In this document: positions 7,461-19,025 of the stretch, piece after piece
How the letters are laid out: every line of letters starts with the position of its first letter
Numbering within the stretch: the stretch's first letter is position 1
Source of the DNA: CAZKTF01 sp964555565
GTDB lineage: Bacteria; Planctomycetota; JAJSAM01; JAKLKS01
Direction of reading: 5' to 3'
Assembly: GCA_964555565.1 (NCBI GenBank)
Contig: CAZKTF010000005.1
Span: forward strand, 1-39,868
DNA length: 39,868 nucleotides
Program-made: the position numbers and the translations under genes
The notes under the pieces: model-generated
The model's database searches: none
Seen by the model: only the letters and a program-made list of their open reading frames with translations
What the model was told of the DNA's origin: nothing

Positions 7461-8222
7461 ATGTCGCGGCATTCCCACTGGGCGTCCATCAAGCACAAGA
7501 AGGGCGCGCTGGACAGGAAGCGGGGGGTCCTCCACAGCAAGATCGCGCGGCTCATCATCGTCGGCGCGCGCGCGGGCGGCGGCGACCCGGACATGAACCT
7601 CCGGCTCAAGTACGCCGTGGAGAAGGCGCGCGCCGCGAACATGACCAACGACGTCATCGCGCGCGCCATCAAGAAGGGGACCGGGGAGGGCTCGACCACC
7701 CGGTACGAGGAGATCAACTACGAGGGCTACGGCCCGGGCGGCGTGGCGATCCTCGTCGCGGCGCTGACCGACAACCGGGCCCGCACCGCGGGCGAGGTGA
7801 AGTCGATCTTCGAGCACCACGGCGGGCGCGTGGGCACGCCGGGGTCGGTGGCCTGGCAGTTCGAGAAGAAGGCCCTCGTGCGGCTGGAGCCGGAGTCCCC
7901 CGGGGAGGACGCGCTCCTCGAGGCGGTGCTCGAGGCGGGGGGGGACGACCTCCGGCGGGTGGGGGAGCAGTTCGAGGTGGTGGGGCCCCCGGAGCGGCTG
8001 GCCGCGCTGCGGGCCGCGGCCGAGAAGGCCGGGGCGAAGGCCGCCGAGTCGGACTTCGTCTGGGAGCCGAAGAACACGGTCCCCCTGGGGCTGGAGGACG
8101 CCCGGAAGGTCCTCGCCATGGTCTCCGAGCTCGAGGACCACGACGACGTCCAGTCCGTGACCCCCAACTTCGAGATCCCGGACGAGGTGCTGGCCGCGCT
8201 GGAGCGGGAGGAGGACGCATGA
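7461..8222 (+). CDS. yebC: YebC/PmpR-family protein
   Basis: 253 residues starting at an ATG with AGGA 8 bases upstream. The opening MSRHSHWASIKHKKGALD, then NMTNDVIARAIKKGTGEG and YEGYGPGGVAILV, are diagnostic of the family. Members act as transcriptional regulators or, in recent descriptions, help ribosomes through proline stretches. The C-terminal domain (VPLGLEDARKVLAMVSELED) is intact and the length is normal. Longer in-frame starts exist upstream but run through low-complexity repeat DNA and add nothing family-like. The stop overlaps the moxR start (ATGA). Confidence 0.95.
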   Translation: MSRHSHWASIKHKKGALDRKRGVLHSKIARLIIVGARAGGGDPDMNLRLKYAVEKARAANMTNDVIARAIKKGTGEGSTTRYEEINYEGYGPGGVAILVAALTDNRARTAGEVKSIFEHHGGRVGTPGSVAWQFEKKALVRLEPESPGEDALLEAVLEAGGDDLRRVGEQFEVVGPPERLAALRAAAEKAGAKAAESDFVWEPKNTVPLGLEDARKVLAMVSELEDHDDVQSVTPNFEIPDEVLAALEREEDA

Positions 8223-9178
8223 GCGACGGGGCGCCCCCGCCGGCCCCGCTGGACCCGCGGCTCACGCAGGTGCGGGAGGGGATCGAGCGGGCCTTCGTCG
8301 GGAAGGCCGCCGTCGTCCGCAACCTCCTCGTGGGCCTGCTGTCGGGCGGCCACGTCCTCGTGGAGGACGTCCCCGGGGTCGGGAAGACCACGCTGGCGCG
8401 GGCGCTGGCCCGCTGCATCGGCGGGACCTTCGCGCGGATCCAGTTCACCCCCGACCTCCTCCCCTCCGACGTGACCGGCTCCTCGGTCTGGGACGCCCGA
8501 GCGCAGGCCTTCGAGTTCCGGCCGGGGCCGGTGTTCGCCCACGTCGTCCTGGCCGACGAGATCAACCGGGCCACCCCGCGCACGCAGGCGGCGCTGCTCG
8601 AGGCGATGGGGGAGTCCCAGGTCTCCGTGGACGGGAAGACCCACGCCCTCCCGCGGCCGTTCCTGGTGCTGGCCACGCAGAACCCCCACGAGTTCGAGGG
8701 GACCTTCCCGCTCCCCGAGTCCCAGCTCGACCGCTTCTTCCTGCGGGTCCGGATCGGGTACCCGACCCCCGAGGAGGAGCGGCGGGTCCTGCGCGGGCAG
8801 GACGACCCCGGGGCGCTCGACCGGCTCCCCGCGGTCCTCGACCCCGACGCGATCGGGGCGCTCCAGGAGCGGGTCCGCAGGGTCCGCGTGGACGACGCGC
8901 TGGTGGACTACGTCCTGCGAATCTCCAACGAGACCCGGCGCAGCGCCTCCCTGTCGCTCGGCGCGAGCCCCCGGGCGAGCACGATGCTCTACCGCGCCGC
9001 CCAGGCCCTGGCCTTCCTCGAGGGGCGCGAGTACGCGGTCCCCGACGACGTCAAGCGCCTGGCCGTCCCCGTCCTGGCCCACCGGCTCGTCTCCCGCCAG
9101 GCTCCCGGGGCCGAGGGGGCGGACGACCGGGAGGCCGTCGTGCGGCGGATCGTGGAGAGCGTCGAGGTGCCGGAGTAG
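8219..9178 (+). CDS. MoxR-family AAA+ ATPase
   Basis: 319 residues. Walker A is EDVPGVGKTTLA (residues 49-60), and Walker B is VVLADEINRATPRTQAALLE with D113 and E114. Sensor 1 is the LATQNPHEFEGTFPLPESQL region, and a C-terminal lid is present. MoxR ATPases act as chaperone-like partners of von Willebrand factor A proteins, helping insert metals or cofactors or assemble complexes. Usually DUF58 and VWA genes follow directly; here the next gene is on the other strand, so the partner is not in this window. The start overlaps the yebC stop by four bases, so the two are cotranscribed. Confidence 0.92.
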   Translation: MSDGAPPPAPLDPRLTQVREGIERAFVGKAAVVRNLLVGLLSGGHVLVEDVPGVGKTTLARALARCIGGTFARIQFTPDLLPSDVTGSSVWDARAQAFEFRPGPVFAHVVLADEINRATPRTQAALLEAMGESQVSVDGKTHALPRPFLVLATQNPHEFEGTFPLPESQLDRFFLRVRIGYPTPEEERRVLRGQDDPGALDRLPAVLDPDAIGALQERVRRVRVDDALVDYVLRISNETRRSASLSLGASPRASTMLYRAAQALAFLEGREYAVPDDVKRLAVPVLAHRLVSRQAPGAEGADDREAVVRRIVESVEVPE

Positions 9179-9198
9179 GCGTCGGGCGCCCGACGCCT
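9177..9198. terminator. 22-bp perfect palindrome between convergent stops
   Basis: AGGCGTCGGGC followed by its exact complement fills the space between the TAG of the MoxR gene (9176-9178) and the TAA of the minus-strand desaturase (9200-9198). It could form a hairpin in either transcript and serve as a bidirectional terminator. No U-run is present on either strand. Confidence 0.65.
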
Positions 9199-10229
9199 TA
9201 GCGCGGCACGCCCGCGGCCTCGGGCGCGCGGCCGTGGACGCCTACCCGGACCGCGTCCCAGAGGAAGTGCAGGTAGGACCGGTAGACGAAGGAGCCCGCG
9301 CGGCGGTAGTCGTCCGCCAGCAGGACGTGGAGGCGCGGCAGGTTGTACCAGGGCATCGCCGGGAACAGGTGGTGCTCGAGGTGGTAGTTGAGGTTGCACA
9401 TGAAGAAAGACACGACCCGGTTGCTGGTGACCGTCCTCGACTGCGTGAGGGGGTTCCCCGCGGCGGTCATGGTGTGCTCGGCCCAGCCCCGCACGTTCCC
9501 GAAGATCGCGGCGAAGGCCGCGGGGATGATCCAGCAGTCGAGGAGGACCGGCAGGGCGTCCATGCGCACGGCCAGCAGGACCGCGCCCCCGTAGAGGGCG
9601 GCGAGCAGCCCGTACTCGAGGATCACGTCCGCCCGTTCCCGCGGGGTCCCCCGGCGCAGCGCGTTCACGGGGACGTGCACGAGGTACACCGGCATCCCGA
9701 TCACCCCCCAGGCGTAGAACGCGGCCGACAGGAGGCCGCGGCGCTTCGTGAGGTTCGTGAACTCGTCGGGGTCCTGCGCGGTCCGGTTGAAGCGGTGGTG
9801 CAGGACGTGGGGGACCCGGTAGGCGGTCCCGGAGAAGAACGAGGGGGCTCCCATCAACACCGACGCCCAGCGGTCGAGGACGCGGTTGCGGAAGAGGTTC
9901 CCGTGGATCCCCTCGTGCATCAGGATGGCGAGGGAGTGGATCGCGACGCCGATCGCGGCGTAGCAGGCCACCCGCACGGGCCACGGGGGCTCCCGGACCA
10001 TCACGAGGGCTCCCGCGGCCCAGAGCGCGGGGAAGGCCAGCACCACGAGGTTCCACGCGGGGCGCAGCCTGTGGAGCTCCCGGATGGCCGCCTTCTTCCC
10101 GGGGGAGATCGCGGCGAACCAGGACCGCGACTCCTGGCCCGCGAAGAGGTCGCTCGCGGTCCCCGGGGGACCCGCGGGGACCGAGCCGACGTCCGCCCCC
10201 TCGGGCCTTCCGTCCTCCGCGGGGTTCAT
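9198..10229 (-). CDS. Membrane fatty acid desaturase
   Basis: 343 residues with the three histidine clusters that hold the di-iron centre: H105-E-G-I-H109, H141-V-L-H-H145 and H283-L-E-H-H287 (in NYHLEHHLF). Hydrophobic segments near residues 60-80, 85-105, 170-190 and 205-245 fit the family's membrane topology. It would introduce a double bond into acyl chains using O2, so it implies at least some oxygen exposure. The specific acyl position cannot be told from sequence; carotenoid ketolases and hydroxylases share parts of this fold. It sits downstream of a lipoprotein gene on the same strand (63-base gap) and ends at the palindrome shared with the MoxR gene. Confidence 0.92.
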   Translation of the reverse strand: MNPAEDGRPEGADVGSVPAGPPGTASDLFAGQESRSWFAAISPGKKAAIRELHRLRPAWNLVVLAFPALWAAGALVMVREPPWPVRVACYAAIGVAIHSLAILMHEGIHGNLFRNRVLDRWASVLMGAPSFFSGTAYRVPHVLHHRFNRTAQDPDEFTNLTKRRGLLSAAFYAWGVIGMPVYLVHVPVNALRRGTPRERADVILEYGLLAALYGGAVLLAVRMDALPVLLDCWIIPAAFAAIFGNVRGWAEHTMTAAGNPLTQSRTVTSNRVVSFFMCNLNYHLEHHLFPAMPWYNLPRLHVLLADDYRRAGSFVYRSYLHFLWDAVRVGVHGRAPEAAGVPR

Positions 10230-10292
10230 CGGCCCTCCGAACGCATGGCGGTGCCGGGACGCACGTCGCCGTCCGGCACCGATCCTCGGCGT

Positions 10293-12293
10293 TCAGTCTA
10301 GCCGGAGGAGCTTGAGCTGGTGCATGTGGTCCGGGTCGGGGGCCGGGACGGGCCCGGTGAGGCCCGGCGCGAGCGGGGGCGGGGTCGCGGGGGCGAAGTC
10401 CGCGCCGGCGGGGAACATGACCCCGCCTTCGAACCCCGGGGCGCCGACGAACCAGCCGCCGCCGAGCATCGTCATCGCGTCGTAGGTGACCTCGTCGTAC
10501 ACGACGACGACGTCGTCCCCGTCGAGGACCGCGTCGTAGCCGAACCAGGCCACCTGCCGCACCCGGAAGCCCTGGTCGGGGAAGGGGGCGAAGGCGGCGC
10601 CGCCGGGGACCGGGCGGTCCCGCGGGGCCGAGGCGCTCGGGATCGTCTCGGCCGTCGTGAGGCGGTAGTCCGCGGGCGCGGAGACCCCCCAGTCGTCCCA
10701 GTGGAGCGTCCGGAGCTCGCAACCCTCGGCGCCCTGGGAGAGGTAGAGGACGTCCACCCGCGCCGCCCCGCCCTGCTCGCGGGCGAGGACCGAGGGGACG
10801 CTCGCCGAGGCGTCGCCGACGGGGATCGCCGCCCCGAAGGTCTTCCCGCCGTCGGGGCTCGCGCGCAGGCGCACCCCGTCGGAGGCCTCGTAGGCGAAGA
10901 AGACCCGCATGGCGGGCCCGCTGCCGAGGACCGCCACGGAGGGGTCCCTCCCGACGATCTCCTCCTCCTCGACCACCGTGTCGGTGAACTCCGCCTCGCC
11001 GAACAGGCGCGAGGCGCAGCGGCTCTGGGTGAGGCTCGTCCAGGTCCCGTCGGCGTTGGAGGTGAAGCTCGAGGTGGCGTAGCCGAGCACGAGGTCGCCG
11101 CCCGCCGACCAGGTCGCGCCCATGAGCATCGGGGTCACGTCCCCGGCGATGCGCCGGAGGACCCGGACGGGGTCGAAGGCGAACCGGGAGGGGGAGCCGC
11201 CCGCGTCGTAGGCCGAGGGCCTCCCCTCGACGAGGACCAGCTCCGTGTTCCCGGTGCGGCCCGCGCGCCAGAACAGGACCGCGAGGGAGTAGTCGAGCGC
11301 CATCGAGACCTGGACGAGCCGCGGGGCGTACCAGGTGTCCCCGGAGGAGAAGCCCTCCACCTGCCCGAAGGTGGCGCCGCGGTCGAAGGAGAGGCTGAGG
11401 GTCACGGCGTCGGCGCCGCTGCGGGCCAGCGCCAGCGTGTTGTAGAGGCCCGCCGTCTCGTGGTCCCTCCAGTTGCCCGAGTCCGGCCCCGTCTCCTCGG
11501 AGGCGCCCCCGGTGACGGCGCCCGTGAGGTCGTCCCGCTGCAGGCGCATCTCGTACCGCTCGTAGCGGGTCGGATCGACCCGGTCCCCCTCGTAGACCAC
11601 GACCGTGGTCCGGTCCCCGGAGACCGCGGCCGTGGGGAGCCCGAACGCCCAGGAGTTGCTGGAGTACAGCGTGGCGCTCTCCTCCACGCCGGGGTAGTCG
11701 CCGCCGGGCAGCGCCGCCAGGTTGATCACGGACTCGGGGCCGATGCGGACCCGCACGAGCGCCCGGGTCGTGCGGCCGCCGGCGAAGGCCTCCACCGCGA
11801 AGACCTGGTCGCGGTCCACCGACCCGCGGAGGCCGACGCGGCTGAAGCCGTCCCCGTGGGCCTCGAGCCAGGGGGTCCGGACGACCGCCCCGGAGGCCGA
11901 CGGGACGATCCCCGCCGCGCCGAGGGTCTCGGGGCCGCCGAGGGGCGCGACCCCGCCGTCGGCGGCGTGGGCCACGGAGACGGAGACGGCGCCGGCGTTG
12001 CCGGCGCGGCGGCTGAGGACGTCGAAGAGGAACCGCTCGCCGGCGGGCGTGGTGAGGTCGTAGACGACGTCCACGTCCCCGCGGGTGATGCCGAGCCGGC
12101 CGAAGTCGATCCCGTCCGCCCAGGAGGCGTCCGCGGCAGGGAGGACCTGCACGGTCCCGGCCGCGATCAGGAGGGCGGCCTTCTTCGCCCCGCCGCCGCC
12201 CGGAGGACCCGCGTCGCTCCCGCTCCCTCCCGACCCGCCCCCGCCGCAGCCGGCGAGGAGGAACGCCACCCCGAGAAGGAGTCTGCGCGTCAT
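10293..12293 (-). CDS. Lipoprotein with Asp-box (BNR-like) repeats
   Basis: 666 residues from an ATG with GGAGG 8 bases upstream. The N-terminus MTRRLLLGVAFLLAGC is a lipoprotein signal with Cys16 as the modified residue, followed by a Gly/Ser linker. Two sequences match the Asp-box pattern S-x-D-x-G-x-T-F: SFDRGATF near residue 300 and SPDGGKTF near residue 480. Asp boxes occur at turns of beta-propeller blades, as in sialidases. The sialidase catalytic Arg triad is not evident, so an enzymatic role is unsupported. The protein is probably a surface or periplasmic beta-propeller. Confidence 0.85.
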   Translation of the reverse strand: MTRRLLLGVAFLLAGCGGGGSGGSGSDAGPPGGGGAKKAALLIAAGTVQVLPAADASWADGIDFGRLGITRGDVDVVYDLTTPAGERFLFDVLSRRAGNAGAVSVSVAHAADGGVAPLGGPETLGAAGIVPSASGAVVRTPWLEAHGDGFSRVGLRGSVDRDQVFAVEAFAGGRTTRALVRVRIGPESVINLAALPGGDYPGVEESATLYSSNSWAFGLPTAAVSGDRTTVVVYEGDRVDPTRYERYEMRLQRDDLTGAVTGGASEETGPDSGNWRDHETAGLYNTLALARSGADAVTLSLSFDRGATFGQVEGFSSGDTWYAPRLVQVSMALDYSLAVLFWRAGRTGNTELVLVEGRPSAYDAGGSPSRFAFDPVRVLRRIAGDVTPMLMGATWSAGGDLVLGYATSSFTSNADGTWTSLTQSRCASRLFGEAEFTDTVVEEEEIVGRDPSVAVLGSGPAMRVFFAYEASDGVRLRASPDGGKTFGAAIPVGDASASVPSVLAREQGGAARVDVLYLSQGAEGCELRTLHWDDWGVSAPADYRLTTAETIPSASAPRDRPVPGGAAFAPFPDQGFRVRQVAWFGYDAVLDGDDVVVVYDEVTYDAMTMLGGGWFVGAPGFEGGVMFPAGADFAPATPPPLAPGLTGPVPAPDPDHMHQLKLLRLD

Positions 12294-12321
12294 GGCGAGG
12301 CCCTCCGTGTTGCCTGGGGTG

Positions 12322-12350
12322 ATCCTAACCGCGCCCGCCCGGCCGTCCAC
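12322..12350 (-). promoter_or_regulatory. Weak candidate promoter for the Asp-box lipoprotein
   Basis: On the minus strand, GTGGAC (12350-12345) and TAGGAT (12327-12322) are 17 bases apart, about 30 bases before the start codon. It lies in the 93-base gap after ppdK. The -35 match is poor. Confidence 0.25.
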
Positions 12351-12386
12351 GACGGGCGTCAAGGGGAATCGGCGCGCCCCGCCTTC

Positions 12387-15058
<2,672 letters not shown>

Positions 15059-15062
<4 letters not shown>

Positions 15063-15763
15063 CTCCCCGGTCCTCCCCCGGAGGAGGCCTCCGAGGCCTC
15101 CTTGACCTCGCCCAGGAACTCGTCGAACCCCTCCAGCGACTCGATGTCGTAGAGGAGCCAGTCCCCGTGGATCTCGAGCCGCCGCACCTCGGCCCCGTCC
15201 GCCGGGGCGGAGCGGCCGAGGGGGACGCGCAGCGACGCCTCGAGCTGCCCGTCCCGGACCCGGACCCCCGCCTCCTGCCCCCCGAGGATGCCGGTCTTGC
15301 GCGGGACCTCGCCGTCGCCCGTCACGAGGAGGTAGCGCGGCTCGTCCACGACGATGAACACCCCGCGCCCGCCGCCGGGGACCGAGAGCGTCACCCGCGC
15401 GGCCCGCCGCGGGCCCGCCGCGGTCGCGAAGGAGTCGGAGCGCTCCACGGACTCGATCCGCGCCTCGGCCAGGTAGCGCGTCATCTTCGCGAAGGCCCCC
15501 GGCCGCGCGTCGTGGGCGAGGGCCAGCTTCGTGTAGGTGATCCCCTGGCGCCCGGTGAACGCCTCGTGGAGCGACTCGAACTGGTCCCGGAGGTTGTCCG
15601 AGGCGAAGGCCGCCCGGATGAAGTCGAGGGCCTCCTCGGGGGTGTCGCGGGTGAGCCCCGGGGGGGAGGGGGGGGGCTCCCCGCAGAAGATCGCGCAGAA
15701 GGTCCGGCATCCCGGCGCGACGGTCACGGAGAGGATCGCGACGACGAGGGTTGCCGCTCTCAC
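15059..15763 (-). CDS. Small lipoprotein upstream of ppdK
   Basis: 234 residues from a GTG with GGAGG about 11 bases upstream. The N-terminus RAATLVVAILSVTVAPGC is a lipoprotein signal, giving a processed Cys near residue 18. A Pro/Gly stretch follows, then a mixed alpha/beta domain beginning LTRDTPEEALDFIRAAFASD, a pattern often seen in NTF2-like or DUF4878-type accessory proteins; that is only a fold guess. A longer reading frame to 15844 exists but would bury the signal sequence. It is coupled to ppdK by a four-base overlap, which is surprising for an exported protein and a cytoplasmic enzyme. Confidence 0.75.
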
Positions 15764-15800
15764 TCTGCTCCGGCCTCCGGGCCCGCCGCATCTTAGGCGC

Positions 15801-15953
15801 CGTGTCGAAATACCTGCTGGATTCGGCCGGCTGCGGCGGCCCATGGCTGTGTTGCGCCTCCTCGCCGACCCTCGCTTCGGGTCGGCTTCGTCGGCAACGC
15901 CTTGCCATGGGCCGCCTCGCGCGGCCTCGGTCCGACGCAGTTATTCCGACACG
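15801..15953. repeat. 153-bp fold-back intergenic element with imperfect terminal inverted repeats
   Basis: This lies in the 386-base divergent gap (15764-16149) between the small lipoprotein and the first pilB-like gene. Ends CGTGTCGAAATACCTGC and, inverted, CGTGTCGGAATAACTGC match at 15 of 17 bases. Inside, GGCGGCCCATGGC (15835-15847) pairs perfectly with GCCATGGGCCGCC (15903-15915). At the centre GCCGACCC pairs with GGGTCGGC around a 7-base loop. The whole can fold into one long interrupted stem. No protein is encoded. From memory, near-identical sequences occur between genes in other GC-rich bacteria, but I cannot search for them here. Confidence 0.7.
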
Positions 15954-16149
15954 ACGCCCTGCGGACCGCGGAAGACGGCGCCGGACAGAAAACGGGACGG
16001 CCGCGAGCCCCGTCCGCGCCCCACCTCGCGTCATCGGTCTCCGCCCCGTCCCGGTTATCCTTGGGGATCCCCGGCACCGCTCCTAGGTTCCCCGCCCGGG
16101 AAGAGCCGCACGGGGGGACGGTCGGGCCGGGAAGGCGCTTCGGAGGCCC

Positions 16150-17838
16150 ATGGCGGGACGACGGCTCCTCGGCGAGATCCTGGCGGACAAGGGGTGGGTC
16201 ACCCCCGAGCAGGTCCAGCGGGCCCTCCTCGTCCAGCAGAAGAAGAAGCTCCGGGTCGGCGAGGCCCTCCAGGACCTCGGCTTTGTGGACGCCGAGAAGG
16301 TGGCCAAGGCGCTCTGCCTGCAGAACGGCCTCCAGTTCGTGAACCTCGAGGCCCCCAAGGGCCGCATCCGCGACGAGGTCATCGCCGCCCTCCCGAAGGA
16401 GCTGGCCGAGGAGTTCCGCGTCGTCCCCGTGAAGCTCCAGGGGGAGACGGTCCTCGTGGCCCTCGACGACCCGGCGCGGATCGGCGCGCTCGACGGCCTC
16501 CGCTTCAAGGCCAACCTGGACGCCCAGCCGATCCTCACGACCCCCGAGGGCTTGCGGAAGGCGCTGAAGGAGTACTACGGGATCGGGGACGCGGCGCCCG
16601 CGGTGGCGGCGGGGGGGGAGGAGGCGAAGGCCGCGGGGGGGGCGGACGACGAGGAGGGGCCGGTCTCCCGCCTCGTGGAGGGGGTCATCACCGAGGCGCT
16701 CCACTCCCGCGCCTCGGACATCCACGTGGAGCCCTTCGCGAGCCGCATCCGCGTGCGGTACCGGATCGACGGCTACTGCCACGAGGTCGAGGGGCCCCCG
16801 AAGTCCCTCCAGGGGTCGCTCCTCTCCCGCATCAAGCTCATGGCCGGGATGGACGTGGCCGAGAAGCGCAAGCCCCAGGACGGGCGCATCGTCATGAACA
16901 TCGACGGCCGCGAGATCGACCTCCGCGTCTCGGCCCTGCCCGCCTACCACGGCGAGTCCCTCGTCATGCGCATCCTGGACAAGGAGCGCGGGCTCGTCTC
17001 CCTCCAGGACCTGGGCTTCGACGGCGAGGACCACGAGCGGTTCCAGCGCCTCATCAAGCGGCCCAACGGGATCTTCCTCGTGACCGGCCCCACGGGCTCC
17101 GGGAAGACCACTTCCCTCTACGCGGCGCTGCGCACCCTCAACCGGCCGGACGTGAAGATCCTGACCGCCGAGGACCCCGTCGAGTACTACCTCGCGGGCG
17201 TCAACCAGTGCCCGGTGCGCGCGCACATCGGCCTCACCTTCGCCCGGATCCTCCGGGCCATGCTGCGCCAGGCCCCCAACATCATCCTGGTGGGGGAGAT
17301 CCGCGACCTGGAGACGGCCGAGATCGCCATCCAGGCCTCCCTCACGGGCCACCTGGTCTTCTCCACGCTCCACACCAACGACGCCCCGTCGGCGCTCACG
17401 CGCCTCACGGACATGGGGGTGAAGCCCTTCCTCGTGTCCACGGCGGTGATGGCCGTGATGGCCCAGCGGCTCGTCCGGCGGCTCTGCGCGGAGTGCCGCG
17501 AGCCCTACGTGCCCCCGGCCTCCGAGCTCCGGGCGGCGGGGATCGACCCGAGGCTCGTGGAGGGCCGGCAGGTCTTCCGGGCCCGGGGCTGCGAGGCCTG
17601 CCGGAACACGGGCTACCGCGGCCGGGTCGGGGTCTTCGAGCTGTTCGAGATGGACCAGGCGATCCGGGAACTGTGCTTCAAGGGCTCGGGCACCCTGCGC
17701 CTGCGGGAGCAGGCCCGGGTCTCGGGGGGGCTCGTCTCCCTCAAGGAGGACGGCGTGCGCAAGGTGCTCTCCGGGGTCACGACCATCGACGAGGTCCTCG
17801 CGGCCACCGCCGAGGAACACGCCGTGGAGGCCGCATGA
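16150..17838 (+). CDS. Type IV pilus / type II secretion assembly ATPase (PilB/GspE family), copy 1
   Basis: 562 residues. Residues 1-70 form a MshEN-like N-terminal domain (LLGEILADKGWVTPEQVQRA), a fold that binds c-di-GMP in some relatives, although the usual Arg two residues before the first Gly is Leu here. The secretion ATPase core has Walker A GPTGSGKTTS (about residue 313), the Asp box TAEDPVEY, Walker B IILVGEIRDLETAE and the His box TGHLVFSTLHTND. Two CxxC pairs (CAEC and CEAC) make the family's zinc site. GGAGG lies 3 bases before the ATG. It would power pilin polymerisation at the inner membrane. The stop overlaps pilT (ATGA). Confidence 0.95.
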   Translation: MAGRRLLGEILADKGWVTPEQVQRALLVQQKKKLRVGEALQDLGFVDAEKVAKALCLQNGLQFVNLEAPKGRIRDEVIAALPKELAEEFRVVPVKLQGETVLVALDDPARIGALDGLRFKANLDAQPILTTPEGLRKALKEYYGIGDAAPAVAAGGEEAKAAGGADDEEGPVSRLVEGVITEALHSRASDIHVEPFASRIRVRYRIDGYCHEVEGPPKSLQGSLLSRIKLMAGMDVAEKRKPQDGRIVMNIDGREIDLRVSALPAYHGESLVMRILDKERGLVSLQDLGFDGEDHERFQRLIKRPNGIFLVTGPTGSGKTTSLYAALRTLNRPDVKILTAEDPVEYYLAGVNQCPVRAHIGLTFARILRAMLRQAPNIILVGEIRDLETAEIAIQASLTGHLVFSTLHTNDAPSALTRLTDMGVKPFLVSTAVMAVMAQRLVRRLCAECREPYVPPASELRAAGIDPRLVEGRQVFRARGCEACRNTGYRGRVGVFELFEMDQAIRELCFKGSGTLRLREQARVSGGLVSLKEDGVRKVLSGVTTIDEVLAATAEEHAVEAA

Positions 17839-19022
17839 CGGCGGCGACCGAGGGCCACCCCGCCGGGAAGCCCGGGGCCTACGACGTCCACAAGCTCCTG
17901 GACAAGGTCATCGACATCCAGGGCACGGACATCCACCTCCGGGTGGGCCGTCCCCCCATCATGCGCGTGAACTCGCGGATGGGCTCCCTCAGCGGCCCGC
18001 CGCTCACCCCCGACGACACCGCCGAGATGATGCGGGTCATCACGCCCCAGCGGAACGCCCTGGAGTTCAAGGAGAAGGGGGGCACCGACTTCGGCTTCGC
18101 CCACGGGGACAGGGCCCGCTTCCGCGTCTCGGTCTTCCGCGAGCGCGGGCACGTGGGGGTGGTCCTGCGCCTCCTCCCCACGCGGATCATGAACTTCGAG
18201 CAGATCGGCCTCCCCGACGTGGTCCGCCAGACGCTCCACCGCCCGCGCGGCCTCATCCTCGTGACGGGGCCGACCGGCTCGGGCAAGACGACCACGCTGG
18301 CGACCATGCTGGACTACATCAACTCGACCATGGACCACCACATCGTCACCATCGAGGACCCGATCGAGTACTACCACGTGCACAAGAAGAGCGTGATCAC
18401 CCAGCGCGAGATCGGCGTGGACGTGGGGACCTTCGCCGAGGCGACCCGCCGCGTCCTGCGCATGGACCCGGACGTGATCCTCCTCGGGGAGATGCGCGAC
18501 CTGGAGACCATCCGCACCGCGGTCACCGCCGCGGAGACCGGCCACCTGGTCCTGGCCACCCTCCACACCACGGGCTCGGCGCGCACCGTGGACCGCATCA
18601 TCGACCAGTTCCCCGCGGAGCAGCAGGACCAGATCCGGGTCCAGCTCTCCGTGTCGATCATCATGGTGATCTCGCAGGTCCTCATGCCGAAGAAGGACCT
18701 GAAGGGCCAGCTCGCGGCGTTCGAGATCATGATCATGACCCCGGCCATCGAGAACCACATCCGCAAGAACGAGACCTTCAAGATCACCTCCACGATCCAG
18801 ACCTCGGCCAACGTGGGGATGATCCTCCTGGACGAGTCCCTCTTCCGCCTCGTCAAGGACGGGAAGATCACCGAGGACGTCGCCGTCGCGAAGGCCCAGA
18901 ACGCGAAGGACCTGAAGGAGAAGATCCACTTCTGGAGGCTGGGCGGCGAGGGGGGGGCGGCCCCGCCCCCCGCCGCCCCCCCGCCGGGCAACGGCGGGCA
19001 GGCCCCCCCGGGGAAGAAGTAG
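17835..19022 (+). CDS. pilT: Type IV pilus retraction ATPase PilT
   Basis: 395 residues. The N-terminal PAS-like region (DVHKLLDKVIDIQGTDIHLR) is followed by Walker A GPTGSGKTTT, Asp box TIEDPIEYYH, Walker B VILLGEMRDLETI and the His box TGHLVLATLHTTGSARTVDR, typical of PilT and distinct from PilB. The position of the AIRNLIRE retraction motif reads AIENHIRKNE. There is no zinc cysteine set, as expected. An Ala/Gly/Pro-rich tail of about 30 residues is added at the C-terminus. It drives pilus depolymerisation and twitching. The start overlaps the preceding ATPase stop; the next gene begins three bases after its stop. Confidence 0.95.
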   Translation: MTAATEGHPAGKPGAYDVHKLLDKVIDIQGTDIHLRVGRPPIMRVNSRMGSLSGPPLTPDDTAEMMRVITPQRNALEFKEKGGTDFGFAHGDRARFRVSVFRERGHVGVVLRLLPTRIMNFEQIGLPDVVRQTLHRPRGLILVTGPTGSGKTTTLATMLDYINSTMDHHIVTIEDPIEYYHVHKKSVITQREIGVDVGTFAEATRRVLRMDPDVILLGEMRDLETIRTAVTAAETGHLVLATLHTTGSARTVDRIIDQFPAEQQDQIRVQLSVSIIMVISQVLMPKKDLKGQLAAFEIMIMTPAIENHIRKNETFKITSTIQTSANVGMILLDESLFRLVKDGKITEDVAVAKAQNAKDLKEKIHFWRLGGEGGAAPPPAAPPPGNGGQAPPGKK

Positions 19023-19025
19023 CCC

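Noticed and set aside
10293..12293. Sialidase
   Set aside because: Two Asp boxes are present but the catalytic Arg triad, Tyr/Glu pair and RIP motif are not visible.
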